A DNA stretch of 64,000 nucleotides from Niallia sp. Man26 (GCF_022049065.2 NZ_CP095743.1:3115001-3179000), one strand, 5' to 3'; counted from the stretch's first letter, positions 12,605 through 21,863 are shown. Translations and numbers: made by a program. The notes: a model not told the origin generated them from the letters alone.

Positions 12605-13623
12605 CCTTCAATCACCTCCACACTAATTTCTTGTGATTGAAGAAATTGCAGTGCTTTGCCAACTTCTTCTTCTTGACCATCCAAATGGATATACAATGTT
12701 CCGTATGAACCATTTTGAGTTGGTGAAATTTTTCCTTGAATGATGTTTACTGTTATTTCAAATGAACGAATCAGCTGTGTAATAATCGGCTTTTCTGCGC
12801 TTTCGCCAACAAATCCAAGCATGATGATTTTGCCTGTTGAATAGTTCGCAACAAGATGCTCGATAGTATCTTTAGCATCATCCGGCTCGATTACTTGCTG
12901 TACAAATCTTTTTGTGATGTTTTGTTCCGGCTGCTTGAACACATCGATGACAGGTCCTGTTTCTACCACTCGGCCGCCTTCCATCACTGCGACACGATGA
13001 CAAATTTTGCGGATAACATGCATTTCATGCGTAATCAGCACAATCGTAAGACCTAATCGTTTATTGATATCTACAAGCAAATCCAAGATCGCATCTGTCG
13101 TTTGCGGATCAAGAGCGGATGTTGCTTCATCACAAAGCAGAACCTTCGGATCACTTGCAAGTGCTCTCGCAATGCCGACACGCTGCTTTTGCCCACCGCT
13201 CAATTGGGATGGATAAGCATCCTCTCTGCCTTCAAGACCGACAAGCTTAATCAGCTCCAATACCTTTTTCTCACGCTCTGCTTTTCCTACACCAGCAATT
13301 TCTAACGGAAAGCTGATATTCTGTTTAACTGTACGGGACCAGAGGAGATTAAAATGTTGGAATATCATGCTGATTTCCTGACGAGCCTGTCTCAGCTTGC
13401 TGCCCTTTATTTTGGAAACCTCATATCCTGCAACAGAAACTGTGCCCTCTGAAGGAATTTCAAGACCGTTAAGCATGCGGATTAATGTACTTTTTCCTGC
13501 GCCGCTGTAACCGATAACTCCAAAGATTTCTCCTTTATCTATCGTTAAGTCTACACTGTCTACTGCAGTCACTTTTCCTTTTTTCGAAGGATATATTTTT
13601 TTGACCTTTTGAATATTAATCAT
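12601..13623 (-). CDS. metN: Methionine ABC transporter ATPase MetN
   Basis: ATPase of 340 residues. Walker A GYSGAGKST at 38-46, signature LSGGQKQR, Walker B VLLCDEATSALD. The C-terminal ~90 residues form the NIL regulatory domain typical of MetN, which binds methionine and inhibits uptake. First gene of the operon, placed directly after an S-box riboswitch. Confidence 0.96.
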   Translation of the reverse strand: MINIQKVKKIYPSKKGKVTAVDSVDLTIDKGEIFGVIGYSGAGKSTLIRMLNGLEIPSEGTVSVAGYEVSKIKGSKLRQARQEISMIFQHFNLLWSRTVKQNISFPLEIAGVGKAEREKKVLELIKLVGLEGREDAYPSQLSGGQKQRVGIARALASDPKVLLCDEATSALDPQTTDAILDLLVDINKRLGLTIVLITHEMHVIRKICHRVAVMEGGRVVETGPVIDVFKQPEQNITKRFVQQVIEPDDAKDTIEHLVANYSTGKIIMLGFVGESAEKPIITQLIRSFEITVNIIQGKISPTQNGSYGTLYIHLDGQEEEVGKALQFLQSQEISVEVIEG

Positions 13624-13718
13624 GTCTTACTCACCTACTTTGCTGTCTTATCAAAAGTTCCATCTACTTATTATCGTAAATAGTGTTTTACGGAATTGTC
13701 TAATCCATACTTTGGGTA

Positions 13719-13880
13719 CAAAAAAAGCCTTCCTGCTTATATAAAATGAGCAGAAAGGCATTATGATTTAACCTTCCTCTCATCTGTCAAAGCAATTGCT
13801 TTGTGTGAATTGGCACCATGTCATACTTTGACGGTTGCCGGGCTTCATAGGGCACATCCCTCCACCTCTCTCGATAAGAG
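13719..13880 (-). ncRNA. SAM (S-box) riboswitch leader of metNPQ
   Basis: Minus-strand SAM-I aptamer at about 13777-13880. P1 pairs CTCTTATC (13873-13880) with GATGAGAG (13777-13784). The conserved core is present, including GGTGGAGGGA, TGTGCCC, GAAGCCCGGCAACC and GGTGCCAATTC. It is followed by an intrinsic terminator, arms GCCTTTCTGCT and AGCAGGAAGGC (13727-13759), and a T-run to 13719. When SAM binds, P1 forms and the terminator stops transcription of the methionine importer; this mechanism is established for the family. Confidence 0.96.
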
Positions 13881-14141
13881 TATAGAATATATAGTTATAA
13901 TAAGTTTGCTGAATAAATTTGATAGTCGTAATGTAACATGGGAAAACAGAAGGTGTCAATCATTTTTTTTAAGTTCCTAATATAGTGTTTTTTCTGAATT
14001 ATATGTTTATTTATTGTAATATTTTCTAACAATAATATATATGGTTAACTTTTCTAAAAATACTGTCAATATCCCACTCAAAAGACTTACTCGACGATAA
14101 TCCTCGGAAACACTTACAATTAATTAACATTATTTCAAAAT
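13881..14141. other. Promoter region of the met operon
   Basis: Very AT-rich non-coding DNA between the S-box and the yusD terminator. The metNPQ promoter must lie here, transcribed on the minus strand and starting just before 13880. TATA-like hexamers occur at 13885-13900 but I cannot single one out. Confidence 0.45.
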
Positions 14142-14171
14142 AAAAACTTCCTTTAAATTAAGGAAGTTTTT
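14142..14171 (-). terminator. Terminator of the yusD gene
   Basis: Arms AAAAACTTCC and GGAAGTTTTT around an AT-rich loop, just after the stop codon of the SCP2-like gene. Confidence 0.78.
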
Positions 14172-14173
14172 GG

Positions 14174-14527
14174 TTAAGAGCAGCTTTTACACCAAGCTTG
14201 TTCATTAACATTCACTAGGTGAAACAGTGATTCTAATAGCAACAGTTTTCTCAAAGATGAATGAACTTCCACATCCTGCTCTTTCTTCGCACGTCGGAGC
14301 AGCACTCTGCCTTCAAAAACGTCTTCAATGGAGTTTCGGCTGCCTTTTAATAAAATAGTGTGGTTATCAGCAGTAGGCAGTACGGTAAAAACACCATTCT
14401 TTAATTCTAAATAAAAGCTGCTTTCTCCGCTTTCAACCTTAATAATAAAAGCTTCTCTTCTAAGCAGCGGTTTTATGACATGACTTTGATTCAAATTTTT
14501 CACTAACTGATTGAAAATATGCCCCAT
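14174..14527 (-). CDS. yusD: SCP2-like sterol-carrier domain protein (YusD-like)
   Basis: Protein of 117 residues with a pattern typical of SCP2-like proteins, alternating beta strands then a short C-terminal helix, and ending in a CKSC motif. Ligand and role are unknown. The call rests on position between metN and the yusE-yusF pair, where B. subtilis has yusD, and on fold resemblance. No signal peptide. Confidence 0.65.
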   Translation of the reverse strand: MGHIFNQLVKNLNQSHVIKPLLRREAFIIKVESGESSFYLELKNGVFTVLPTADNHTILLKGSRNSIEDVFEGRVLLRRAKKEQDVEVHSSLRKLLLLESLFHLVNVNEQAWCKSCS

Positions 14528-14666
14528 TGCTTCACACCCTCTATATTTTCATATAGTAGGTAATTCTGTTTTCTCCCATTATTCCCTCTAAAAACACCTA
14601 AATACTTTTAGACATGTTTCACCATTTCCCGGGAAATACAAAAAATCTTGTCGAATGGAATACTTG

Positions 14667-14975
14667 TTAGGAAGACATTTTCTCTAATAAATGTGGCACT
14701 GATTCGAAACGGTAGATTTTTTCTGTTAATTGTCCCTCCTGAAAAATTAACAGGCAGGGTACACTTTCTATTTTATACTCCTCTGCTAACTGAGGTGCAT
14801 AGTTCAAATCCATTTTCCCTATCGATACATTATTGTGCATTGCTTCAACAACAGTAAGCATTTTGCTCGCCACCATGCATGTTCCGCACATCGGTGTGTA
14901 TAAGTAAAGAAAGAACGGCTCCCTTTCCCGCTCCTTTAAAGCAGACCGCAGTCCGTCTTCTGTGCATTCAATCAT
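14667..14975 (-). CDS. yusE: Thioredoxin-family protein YusE
   Basis: Thioredoxin-like protein of 102 residues. The redox motif is CGTC (Cys30, Cys33) after LYLYTPM, and a cis-proline motif VPCLL is present, so the fold is complete. It is probably a cytoplasmic thiol-disulfide reductant; the partner is unknown. It starts 2 bp after the yusF stop, so the two are likely co-translated. Confidence 0.87.
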   Translation of the reverse strand: MIECTEDGLRSALKEREREPFFLYLYTPMCGTCMVASKMLTVVEAMHNNVSIGKMDLNYAPQLAEEYKIESVPCLLIFQEGQLTEKIYRFESVPHLLEKMSS

Positions 14976-14977
14976 GA

Positions 14978-15325
14978 CTATCTCATCCTCATATCTAAAA
15001 ATTTAGGGTAGATATCTATATTCGCCTGCAGCAATGCAGCCGCAATATGATGTTCAGGCGCACTTGCAACTTCCCGATACATTTTATCAATATATATATG
15101 CTCTGCTTCTGGCAATTCCTTTCTGAAGAGCTTTCTGATTTTTTCTCCAGATGCATCTGCATCAACAAGAATATAAACATCCTTGTCAAATAAGTCTTCA
15201 ATAAGATCATCTAATTTCGAAATCCCGATTGTGCCATTCGTACAAATAATATCTACTGGTTCTCTTACAATATCCTTTACTTTCCGCTTATCTGATGTAC
15301 CTTCGACAATAATAATTTTTTCCAT
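14978..15325 (-). CDS. yusF: Small Toprim-domain protein YusF
   Basis: Toprim domain of 115 residues, with the glutamate motif IIVEGTSDK near the N-terminus and the DxD motif in ILVDADASGEK. Related small Toprim proteins resemble the nuclease domain of RNase M5; the substrate of YusF is unknown. The start is the ATG at 15325, preceded by AGGTGAT. An in-frame upstream extension of 17 codons has no ribosome site. Confidence 0.86.
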   Translation of the reverse strand: MEKIIIVEGTSDKRKVKDIVREPVDIICTNGTIGISKLDDLIEDLFDKDVYILVDADASGEKIRKLFRKELPEAEHIYIDKMYREVASAPEHHIAAALLQANIDIYPKFLDMRMR

Positions 15326-15440
15326 TATAATCACCTGAAGTATTATTTTTGCAGCTAGTATCCCCGCATCTTGCAAGTTATATTATGTAATACTTTAACA
15401 TATTGCTAATTGGAGTGAAAGTTATCGGCATTTGAAACGA

Positions 15441-15467
15441 AAAGAAGCACCAAAACGGTGCTTCTTT
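15441..15467 (-). terminator. Terminator of gcvH
   Basis: Arms AAAGAAGCACC and GGTGCTTCTTT with a 5-nt loop, directly after the gcvH stop codon; T-rich on the minus strand. Confidence 0.8.
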
Positions 15468-15471
15468 AACA

Positions 15472-15855
15472 TCAATCTTCGTTTGTCATTTTATCATATT
15501 GTTCTGCTGTCATTAATTGCTCTGCATCGGCAATATTAGACGGCTCAATAATAACCATCCAAGCTTTTTCATATGGAGATTCATTTACGTATTCAGGATT
15601 ATCACTTAAATCTTCGTTTACTTCTACTACTTTGCCGCTGATTGGCGCATATAGTTCAGAAACTGTCTTAACAGATTCTACGCTGCCGAAAGGCTCGTTC
15701 TTTGTTACTTCGTCTCCAACTTCTGGAAGCTCAACAAACACGATATCTCCCAATTCTGATTGAGCAAAATGTGTAATTCCAATACGCACATTTTCTCCTT
15801 CAACTTTTACCCATTCATGTTCTTCTGAATAACGCAAATCTTTCGGTGCACTCAT
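15472..15855 (-). CDS. gcvH: Glycine cleavage system H protein
   Basis: Lipoyl carrier protein of 127 residues that shuttles the methylamine group in glycine cleavage and also serves as lipoate relay in Bacilli. The lipoyl-lysine motif ESVKTVSEL places Lys63 at the attachment site. Start at 15855 ([15 protein letters not shown]) with GGAGGGA upstream; the first in-frame codon at 15870 is too far from it. Standing apart from gcvT and gcvP is normal for this group. Confidence 0.95.
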   Translation of the reverse strand: MSAPKDLRYSEEHEWVKVEGENVRIGITHFAQSELGDIVFVELPEVGDEVTKNEPFGSVESVKTVSELYAPISGKVVEVNEDLSDNPEYVNESPYEKAWMVIIEPSNIADAEQLMTAEQYDKMTNED

Positions 15856-15898
15856 GCAATATCCCTCCAAATAGATTAATATCCTTCAAGCGGCACAA

Positions 15899-16255
15899 TT
15901 ATGTCCAGCTTTCTTTAAAATCCTCTTCCTTAAACCCTAACGTAACCTTTTTTCCATCAGTTGTGAGAGGACGTTTGATCAGCATGCCATCAGAAGCCAG
16001 TATATCTAAAAGCTCTGAATCTGACATATCCTTCATTTTATCCTTCAAGCCAAGATCGCGATAACGCTGTCCGCTAGTATTAAAGAATTTCTTTAATTCC
16101 AAACCGCTGTTTTTATATAGGTCTTCAAGCGTAGAGCGTGAAGGAGGATTTTCAACTATATGTACGTCTTTGTAACTTACCCCGTTATCATCCAGCCATT
16201 TTTTGGCCTTGCGGCAAGTACTGCATTTAGGATACCAATAATATGTAAGTTCCAT
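15899..16255 (-). CDS. yusI: ArsC/Spx-family protein YusI
   Basis: Thioredoxin-fold protein of 118 residues of the ArsC/Spx superfamily, with the N-terminal motif YPKCSTCRKAKKWL (Cys11, Cys14) and the RPL segment (KRPLTTDG). It lacks features that would mark it as Spx itself, and arsenate reductase activity is unproved for this subgroup. It lies between gcvH and the fad genes as in B. subtilis. Confidence 0.85.
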   Translation of the reverse strand: MELTYYWYPKCSTCRKAKKWLDDNGVSYKDVHIVENPPSRSTLEDLYKNSGLELKKFFNTSGQRYRDLGLKDKMKDMSDSELLDILASDGMLIKRPLTTDGKKVTLGFKEEDFKESWT

Positions 16256-16363
16256 ATGATCACCTTACTTACTTATGTATTTTTTTGAACATATAATTGA
16301 ATATTATCATAAATTAGGACAAATTCATAACAATGTCTAATAAATATATCTTTATTATAAAGT

Positions 16364-16408
16364 AAAAAAGAGGAAAAACCTGCCGCAATTCAGGTTTCTC
16401 CTCTTTTT
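16364..16408 (-). terminator. Terminator of the fad operon
   Basis: Arms AAAAGAGGAAAAACCTG and CAGGTTTCTCCTCTTTT, directly after the fadE stop codon, T-rich on both sides. Confidence 0.82.
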
Positions 16409-16413
16409 CGAAC

Positions 16414-18171
16414 TTATACGACGTACTCATTGGCTTTAATAACACTTTCGGCAGCTTCACGCTTTAACGCAATCAGCGGCTTCGGCAGGAATCTAGTATA
16501 TTTTTTTAAGATCGATAACGCAAAGCGCAAATCATCACCAGACTCCATATATGAAAGAGTATTAGTTGCTTCATTATGAATGATTTGGAAAGCCTCCTGG
16601 CAATATATTTCTGTATATAGAACCTTTTGTTTTTCTTCTGTATTTGATTTGGCTATAGCCTTCTCGGTCCGTAAAATACAGGATTCCATTGCATATAAGT
16701 GGGAAATCATTGTCGCAATATGAGCAAGCACCTCTTGCTGCTGGTCTGCTTCCATCATAAATTTTTTCGCCAGTAAGCCTAACAGCATGCTCACTGCTTT
16801 TTTACCATTTGTCACAAGCAGTTTTTCCTGGGAAAGAAGGCTGTCATCAGGCTCACTTGGGATAAAGGTGAACATTTCCTTTTCAACTGCTTTTGCAGCA
16901 GCTATTAACGGAACTTCCCCTTTCAGTGCTCTTCTTAAATAGTTACCTGTCACTGCCAACAGGTTAATTTCATTTGTTCCTTCAAAAATGCGGTTTATCC
17001 TGGAATCACGATACATTCTTGATATCGCATACTCCTCCATAAACCCGTTACCGCCATGAAGCTGCAGACATTCATCAACGATTTTATCCAAAGCTTCAGA
17101 CGCAAAGATTTTATTGAGGCTGCATTCCATACTGTATTCATTGACAAGCTTGGCGGGGATTTTCCAATCTTCTGTCCCCTCCAATGGATCAAGAGCTTCA
17201 GACAATAAACCAGCAGTCCGGTAAACAGAGCTTTCAGAAGCATAAAGGAGTGCTGCCATTGTAGCAACTTTTGCTTTTGTTAAGGGAAAACGTGAAATGG
17301 GGGTTTGAAATTGCTGACGATTATTAATATAAGGTATAGTTACTTTCAATGCTTCCTTACTTGCGCCAATTGCTCCCATACCTAGTTTAAATCTGCCAAG
17401 ATTCAAAACATTAAGGGCAATTAAATGACCCTTGCCTTTTTCCCCGAGCAGATTCTCCTTAGGTACAAGGACATTATCGAGGATGACAGAACAAGTAGAG
17501 GAGCTTCTAATGCCTAGTTTATTTTCTTCCTGTCCAATAGATACACCAGGAAATTCACGTTCCACAATAAAAGCTGAATAGTCTTTGCCATCTACCTTGG
17601 CATACACAGTAAAGATGTCTGCAATCCCGGCATTAGTAATCCATTGTTTCTGACCTTTTAATATATAGTGCGTGCCTTCTTCATTCAATACGGCAGTTGT
17701 TTTTATTCCGAGGGCATCAGAACCGGCAGTTGGTTCTGTTAAGCAATAGGACGCAATTTTTTCGCCTGTAGCTAAGGAAGGCAAATATTTCTGCTTTTGC
17801 TGAACATTTCCGAATAAAATCAGGGGCAAAGATCCGATTCCGACATGAGCTCCATGTGTAATGGAAAAACCGCCGGCTATGGACATTTTCTCGGAAATAA
17901 TGGCAGAGCTAATCTTATCAAGACCTGAACCGCCAAACATCTCAGGAACATCAGCTCCTAACAAACCTAGTTCGCCAGCTTCCTTCATTAATTCAAGCAC
18001 CTTTTTAAAATCATGTTTCTCCATACTGTCAAGATGTGGCATAACAGCATTTCGGACAAAATCACTCGTCATTTCTCCAACAAGTTCATGTTCTTCCGAA
18101 AAATCCTCTGGTGTGTATACATCTTTCCAGCTCGTATCTTCAAGAAGAAAACTTGCGCCTTTTTTCATCAT
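16414..18171 (-). CDS. fadE: Acyl-CoA dehydrogenase FadE
   Basis: FAD-dependent acyl-CoA dehydrogenase, first oxidation step of fatty-acid beta-oxidation. 585 residues: the N-terminal, middle (YCLTEPTAGSDA, WITNAG) and C-terminal acyl-CoA dehydrogenase domains, followed by a ~180-residue extension usual in the FadE/YusJ group. The catalytic glutamate lies in IFEGTNEIN. It follows fadN by only 22 bp; fadA, which separates the two in B. subtilis, is absent. Confidence 0.94.
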   Translation of the reverse strand: MMKKGASFLLEDTSWKDVYTPEDFSEEHELVGEMTSDFVRNAVMPHLDSMEKHDFKKVLELMKEAGELGLLGADVPEMFGGSGLDKISSAIISEKMSIAGGFSITHGAHVGIGSLPLILFGNVQQKQKYLPSLATGEKIASYCLTEPTAGSDALGIKTTAVLNEEGTHYILKGQKQWITNAGIADIFTVYAKVDGKDYSAFIVEREFPGVSIGQEENKLGIRSSSTCSVILDNVLVPKENLLGEKGKGHLIALNVLNLGRFKLGMGAIGASKEALKVTIPYINNRQQFQTPISRFPLTKAKVATMAALLYASESSVYRTAGLLSEALDPLEGTEDWKIPAKLVNEYSMECSLNKIFASEALDKIVDECLQLHGGNGFMEEYAISRMYRDSRINRIFEGTNEINLLAVTGNYLRRALKGEVPLIAAAKAVEKEMFTFIPSEPDDSLLSQEKLLVTNGKKAVSMLLGLLAKKFMMEADQQQEVLAHIATMISHLYAMESCILRTEKAIAKSNTEEKQKVLYTEIYCQEAFQIIHNEATNTLSYMESGDDLRFALSILKKYTRFLPKPLIALKREAAESVIKANEYVV

Positions 18172-18193
18172 TTCTCCACTCCTTCTTTCTTAG

Positions 18194-20557
18194 TCACAAT
18201 GGCAGCGGTTTGCCTGCAGTCAATAAGTACAGCATTCTGCGAAGTGTCTCCCTCTCCTTCAGTAAGTCAATGAATGCCTGCCTTTCCAAGCCAAGCAAAT
18301 AATCTTCCTCCACTTCTGTCTGAATAGGCACATCGCCTCCAGTCAGGACATAAGCAAGTTTAGCTGCAATAATTTCCCCATGCTTTGTGATAGCGCCTTT
18401 ACTAGCAAAATCCTGCACCTTCTTTTGCAAAAGGTGGAAGCCTTCCTTGCCGGCCACTGGTATTTTCTTAACAACAGGTGGTTCATAACCTGTCTCAAAC
18501 AGTTTGATTACTGTTTGCTTAGCTTCCTCCATAACATTAAGACTGTTAAAAGTAATACTATCTTCGCTGCTTAAAAAGCCAATTGTTTTCCCTTCCTCTG
18601 CTGAAGTGGATACATTGCTAGTCAATATTGCTTCAAAAGCCTTCGCTGCAGCTGTGATTAAATGACTGTGATCGATACCATCTTGTTCATCCAGCAAGTT
18701 CAAGTACAGCTCCTTTGTGCCTCCTCCGCCTGGAATCAGCCCTGCGCTTATTTCAACAAGACCGATATATGTTTCAATCGATGCATGAATTTTGGCAGCA
18801 GCAAGACAGATTTCCGCACCGCCGCCTAATGTTTTGCGATGGCTCGCTGCAACAACTGGCTTCTTACAGTATTTGATACGCTTTAGAGCTTCCTGAAACT
18901 CTTTCACCACAATTTCTAATTCTAAATAATCCTGATTTTGCCCTTCAAGCAGCATCATAGCCAAATTTGCTCCTGCACTGAAGTTCTTTCCGCTGCTTCC
19001 AATTACAAGACCTTTTATGCTGTCTGTGCTCTCTGCAATCGTTACAGCCTTATTTAGCATCTTTATCATATCCATACCGATAATATTATTTTGACTGTGC
19101 ATTTCCAATAGCAGGACACCATCGTCCATATTAACTATGCTTGCTGCTTTATTACCTGCTATCACTTTTCCGCTTTGCCTTTTATGCTCTAGCCGATATT
19201 GATCGTTTGTCAGCGGTATTGGTTCATATTTGCCATTATGGTAGTAGGAGCGCTTCCCATCGACACTCTTATAAAAGCTTGTAAACCCATTTTTAATCAT
19301 GTCTTCTATCCATTCTGGCAGCTTTTGGTTCTCACCCTTAAGTTTTTCGAGGGATTCCGTTAAGCCAATCTCATCCCATGTTTCAAAAGGACCTTGTTTG
19401 AAATTGAAGCCTGTTTTAATTGCTAAATCAATTTGAAAAATGTTTTCCGCAATCTCCAGTGCATGCTCACCAGAATAAAGCAGATACGGCATAACAGTTT
19501 TCCATAAAAAAACGCCTGTTGGGCTGCTGTCATAAATAAGCTCTTTCAGCTTTTCGCGGCTTTTGCTTCGTCTTGGGATTTGTTCCTCTACATATTGCAT
19601 TGTATGATAATCAAGCACGAGCATTTTTTCTTTTGTTTTTTTATAAAAGCCTTGCTTTGTTTTCCTACCAAGCATCTTGTGATTAAGCATCTCCAGCAAG
19701 AAGACAGGAACCTTATACTGCTCTTTTTCCATCGTGTCTTCTGTCCTGTTCCGCACATTTTTAACAGTATGGAAAAAAGTATCTAATCCGACCATATCGA
19801 GTGTTTGGAAAGTGGCGCTTTTTGTCCTGCCAATAAATGGCCCTGTCAGCCTATCCACTTCACTTATGGTCAAATCCATTTGAACCATAGCATCTAATGT
19901 TGTAAGAAAGGCATGTGCCCCAATGCGGTTTGCAATAAAATTAGGTGTGTCCTTTGCTTCAACAACTACTCTTCCTAAGACAGTTTCAGCAAATGTTTTC
20001 ATATAGGAAATTACTTCAGAGGAGGTTTTATTTGTTGGAATAAATTCAAGCAGCAATATATACCGGGGCGGGTTGAAAAAATGGGTTCCTAAAAAATGTG
20101 TTTGGAAATCCTCTGATAAGCCTTCTTTCATCTCAGTAATCGAAATTCCTGATGTATTACTGCTAATGATTGCTCCCTGTCTTCTCACTGCATCTACTTT
20201 GCAGAAAAGAGATTTCTTAGCATTTATGTCTTCTGTGATTGCCTCAATAATCCAATCAGCCTCTTTCAGGGCTTCGAAATCATCTTCCATATTGCCAATT
20301 TCTAAAAGCTGCTCGTTAGATGCCGAAGTAAGCATGCTCGGTTTGCTTAAACGGATCCGTTCAAGCGCTTGTGCAGCTAAACGGTTGCGAACCTTCTTGT
20401 CAGCAAGAGACAAATCAGCCGTTTTTTCTTCATCCAACAGGCTATCCGGGACCTTATCAAGGAGCAATGTAGAGATCCCGACATTAGCCAAATGCGCAGC
20501 AATAGCCGACCCCATGATTCCGGAGCCAATGACAGCCGCTTTCTTTATACTGTACAT
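18194..20557 (-). CDS. fadN: 3-hydroxyacyl-CoA dehydrogenase / enoyl-CoA hydratase FadN
   Basis: Bifunctional beta-oxidation protein of 787 residues. The N-terminal Rossmann domain carries GSGIMGSAIA (12-21), followed by the 3-hydroxyacyl-CoA dehydrogenase C-terminal domains. A crotonase-type hydratase domain occupies the C-terminal third, with oxyanion segments GKNFSAGANL and GGGAEICLAA. AAAAGGAGG precedes the ATG. First gene of the fad operon. FadR normally represses this operon in Bacillus; I see no clear FadR palindrome upstream. Confidence 0.95.
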   Translation of the reverse strand: MYSIKKAAVIGSGIMGSAIAAHLANVGISTLLLDKVPDSLLDEEKTADLSLADKKVRNRLAAQALERIRLSKPSMLTSASNEQLLEIGNMEDDFEALKEADWIIEAITEDINAKKSLFCKVDAVRRQGAIISSNTSGISITEMKEGLSEDFQTHFLGTHFFNPPRYILLLEFIPTNKTSSEVISYMKTFAETVLGRVVVEAKDTPNFIANRIGAHAFLTTLDAMVQMDLTISEVDRLTGPFIGRTKSATFQTLDMVGLDTFFHTVKNVRNRTEDTMEKEQYKVPVFLLEMLNHKMLGRKTKQGFYKKTKEKMLVLDYHTMQYVEEQIPRRSKSREKLKELIYDSSPTGVFLWKTVMPYLLYSGEHALEIAENIFQIDLAIKTGFNFKQGPFETWDEIGLTESLEKLKGENQKLPEWIEDMIKNGFTSFYKSVDGKRSYYHNGKYEPIPLTNDQYRLEHKRQSGKVIAGNKAASIVNMDDGVLLLEMHSQNNIIGMDMIKMLNKAVTIAESTDSIKGLVIGSSGKNFSAGANLAMMLLEGQNQDYLELEIVVKEFQEALKRIKYCKKPVVAASHRKTLGGGAEICLAAAKIHASIETYIGLVEISAGLIPGGGGTKELYLNLLDEQDGIDHSHLITAAAKAFEAILTSNVSTSAEEGKTIGFLSSEDSITFNSLNVMEEAKQTVIKLFETGYEPPVVKKIPVAGKEGFHLLQKKVQDFASKGAITKHGEIIAAKLAYVLTGGDVPIQTEVEEDYLLGLERQAFIDLLKERETLRRMLYLLTAGKPLPL

Positions 20558-20740
20558 TCATTTTTCCTCCTTTTATTTATATTCATATGCAAATTTAGTA
20601 AATCCCTTCCTATCTACAATAAAAAACAATGATAAACTTCACAATAACCATATGCGGAAATTAGCTTACAGGAAAAAAGTTTAACCTTTAATTCTGTTCA
20701 AATAGGCCATCCTAAGGATATTAGCAAGGAGGTGACAATT

Positions 20741-20872
20741 ATGGCTAAGATGAAAAAAAACCCTTCTAAAGGCGGAGTTAGTGCAGCTAGTGTAAAGGGA
20801 GATGCTGGCCCAACAGTAGAAAATGACGGCGACGGCAAAAGGAACAGTCAAAACAATCAGTATAAAAAATAA
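20741..20872 (+). CDS. yuzL: Small YuzL-family protein
   Basis: A 43-residue, very polar and basic protein beginning MAKMKKNPSKGGVSAASV and ending NSQNNQYKK. It resembles YuzL, a tiny Bacillus protein of unknown function found at this place beside fadN. AAGGAGGTGA lies 6 nt before the ATG. It is divergent from fadN and followed by two coat-protein genes, so sporulation expression is possible. Recognised from memory of the family. Confidence 0.8.
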   Translation: MAKMKKNPSKGGVSAASVKGDAGPTVENDGDGKRNSQNNQYKK

Positions 20873-20925
20873 CAACTAGCTTTCATTCTTTATATAAACT
20901 TTTACAAGATATTGGAGGTTTTATC

Positions 20926-21207
20926 ATGCAACAGCAATCAATGAGCAGCATGAGCCAAAATCAAGGGGTTATGATGGAGCCGCCGGAAATGGTGACAGTT
21001 AAAGATTCCTTGTACTTGGCAGATATGCTTTCCTGGAATCTCCTTGCGATGAAAAAGGCCCATTTCTTTGCTCAAAATATCCAGGATCAAAACATTAAGT
21101 TACAGGCAGAAAAATGCGGGCAAATGCATCAACAGCATTATGAGAAAATCTTAGCTCATTTAAATGAATCTAACCAAAGCAGTCTACAAGGACTGCAACA
21201 GCAGTGA
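20926..21207 (+). CDS. CotF-type spore coat protein
   Basis: Small protein of 93 residues with a Met/Gln-rich start (MQQQSMSSMSQNQG) and a helical core of the CotF/ferritin-like type (DSLYLADMLSWNLLAMKKAH). Related Bacillus proteins are in the spore coat. GGAGG precedes the ATG. Fourteen bp separate it from the next coat gene; the two are probably co-transcribed and diverged after duplication. Confidence 0.75.
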   Translation: MQQQSMSSMSQNQGVMMEPPEMVTVKDSLYLADMLSWNLLAMKKAHFFAQNIQDQNIKLQAEKCGQMHQQHYEKILAHLNESNQSSLQGLQQQ

Positions 21208-21220
21208 ACGGAGGTAGAGC

Positions 21221-21553
21221 ATGAATCAGCAAAAAGTCCAAAATCCAGAAACACAAGTAGCCAAAACTCCACAAATGAATGACAGGGATTTCATCAATGA
21301 TTTGCTGGCAACCGAAAAATACATGACTGCATCCTATTCTACAGCGCTTAATGAGGCAAGCAATGAGAAACTGTACGATGATTTGCTCAGCATTTTCACT
21401 GAAACGCAAAACATGCAGAGAGAGCTGTATGATCTCATGTTTCGTGAAGGCTGGTATAAGCTGGAATCAGCCGATCAGCAAAAATTGCAGCAAGCTTATC
21501 AGCAGTTTAAAGGATATGAGTCACAATTTCCTTATGGCAGCAGTTTGCAATAA
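21221..21553 (+). CDS. yusN: CotF-type spore coat protein (YusN-like)
   Basis: Protein of 110 residues with the CotF-domain pattern MNDRDFINDLLATEKYM, a helix pair, and a C-terminal Gln/Tyr-rich segment (YQQFKGYESQFPYG). YusN of B. subtilis, at the same locus, is a CotF-like coat protein. CGGAGGTAGAGC precedes the ATG. Its 3' end faces the convergent yusU gene across a shared hairpin. Confidence 0.8.
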   Translation: MNQQKVQNPETQVAKTPQMNDRDFINDLLATEKYMTASYSTALNEASNEKLYDDLLSIFTETQNMQRELYDLMFREGWYKLESADQQKLQQAYQQFKGYESQFPYGSSLQ

Positions 21554-21606
21554 TAAAAAAATGCTAGTAGGCACAGGACTAGGAATAGTTGTCCTCCTAC
21601 TAGCAT
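21554..21606. terminator. Hairpin between yusN and yusU
   Basis: Arms ATGCTAGTAGG and CCTACTAGCAT (21561-21571, 21596-21606) between convergent genes. The run of A at 21554-21560 gives a clean T-tract for the minus-strand gene yusU. Confidence 0.8.
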
Positions 21607-21614
21607 CATATGAT

Positions 21615-21863
21615 TTAATTTTTATTTTGCTTTTGATTATCATTTAAATTTTTTATTTCACTAATGATATCGACCACCTGCTGTTTCGCCTCAGGAAATT
21701 GACCATTCCAATGCTTCACTAAACTCGGCATTGATTTCGCCATCTGGTTGTAAAGCATCCAAATTTCCACTTCTTTCTTTAAGTGGTCATTTCCCTCTCC
21801 CAAAAGCAGCTCGGTGTATTTTGACAGTAATGAATCAAATTTCTCGAGAAATTCCTTATCCAC
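21615..21863 (-). CDS. yusU: YusU-like protein (DUF2573)
   Basis: Charged, helical cytoplasmic protein of 82 residues (KFDSLLSKYTELLLGEGNDH, then VEIWMLYNQMAKSM) matching the DUF2573/YusU family; no biochemical role is known. The start is a GTG with GGGGAGGGAG 8 nt upstream. Its promoter abuts a near-perfect Fur box, so it is probably iron-regulated. In B. subtilis the siderophore ATPase gene yusV is close by; it is not present in this window. Confidence 0.8.
   Translation of the reverse strand: MDKEFLEKFDSLLSKYTELLLGEGNDHLKKEVEIWMLYNQMAKSMPSLVKHWNGQFPEAKQQVVDIISEIKNLNDNQKQNKN

Noticed and set aside
14180..14190. CKSC end of the YusD-like protein as a redox or metal motif
   Set aside because: A short C-terminal cysteine pair alone is not enough to assign a function.
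20073..20684. 203-codon plus-strand frame
   Set aside because: Antisense to the start of fadN, which has clear Rossmann motifs; no ribosome site.
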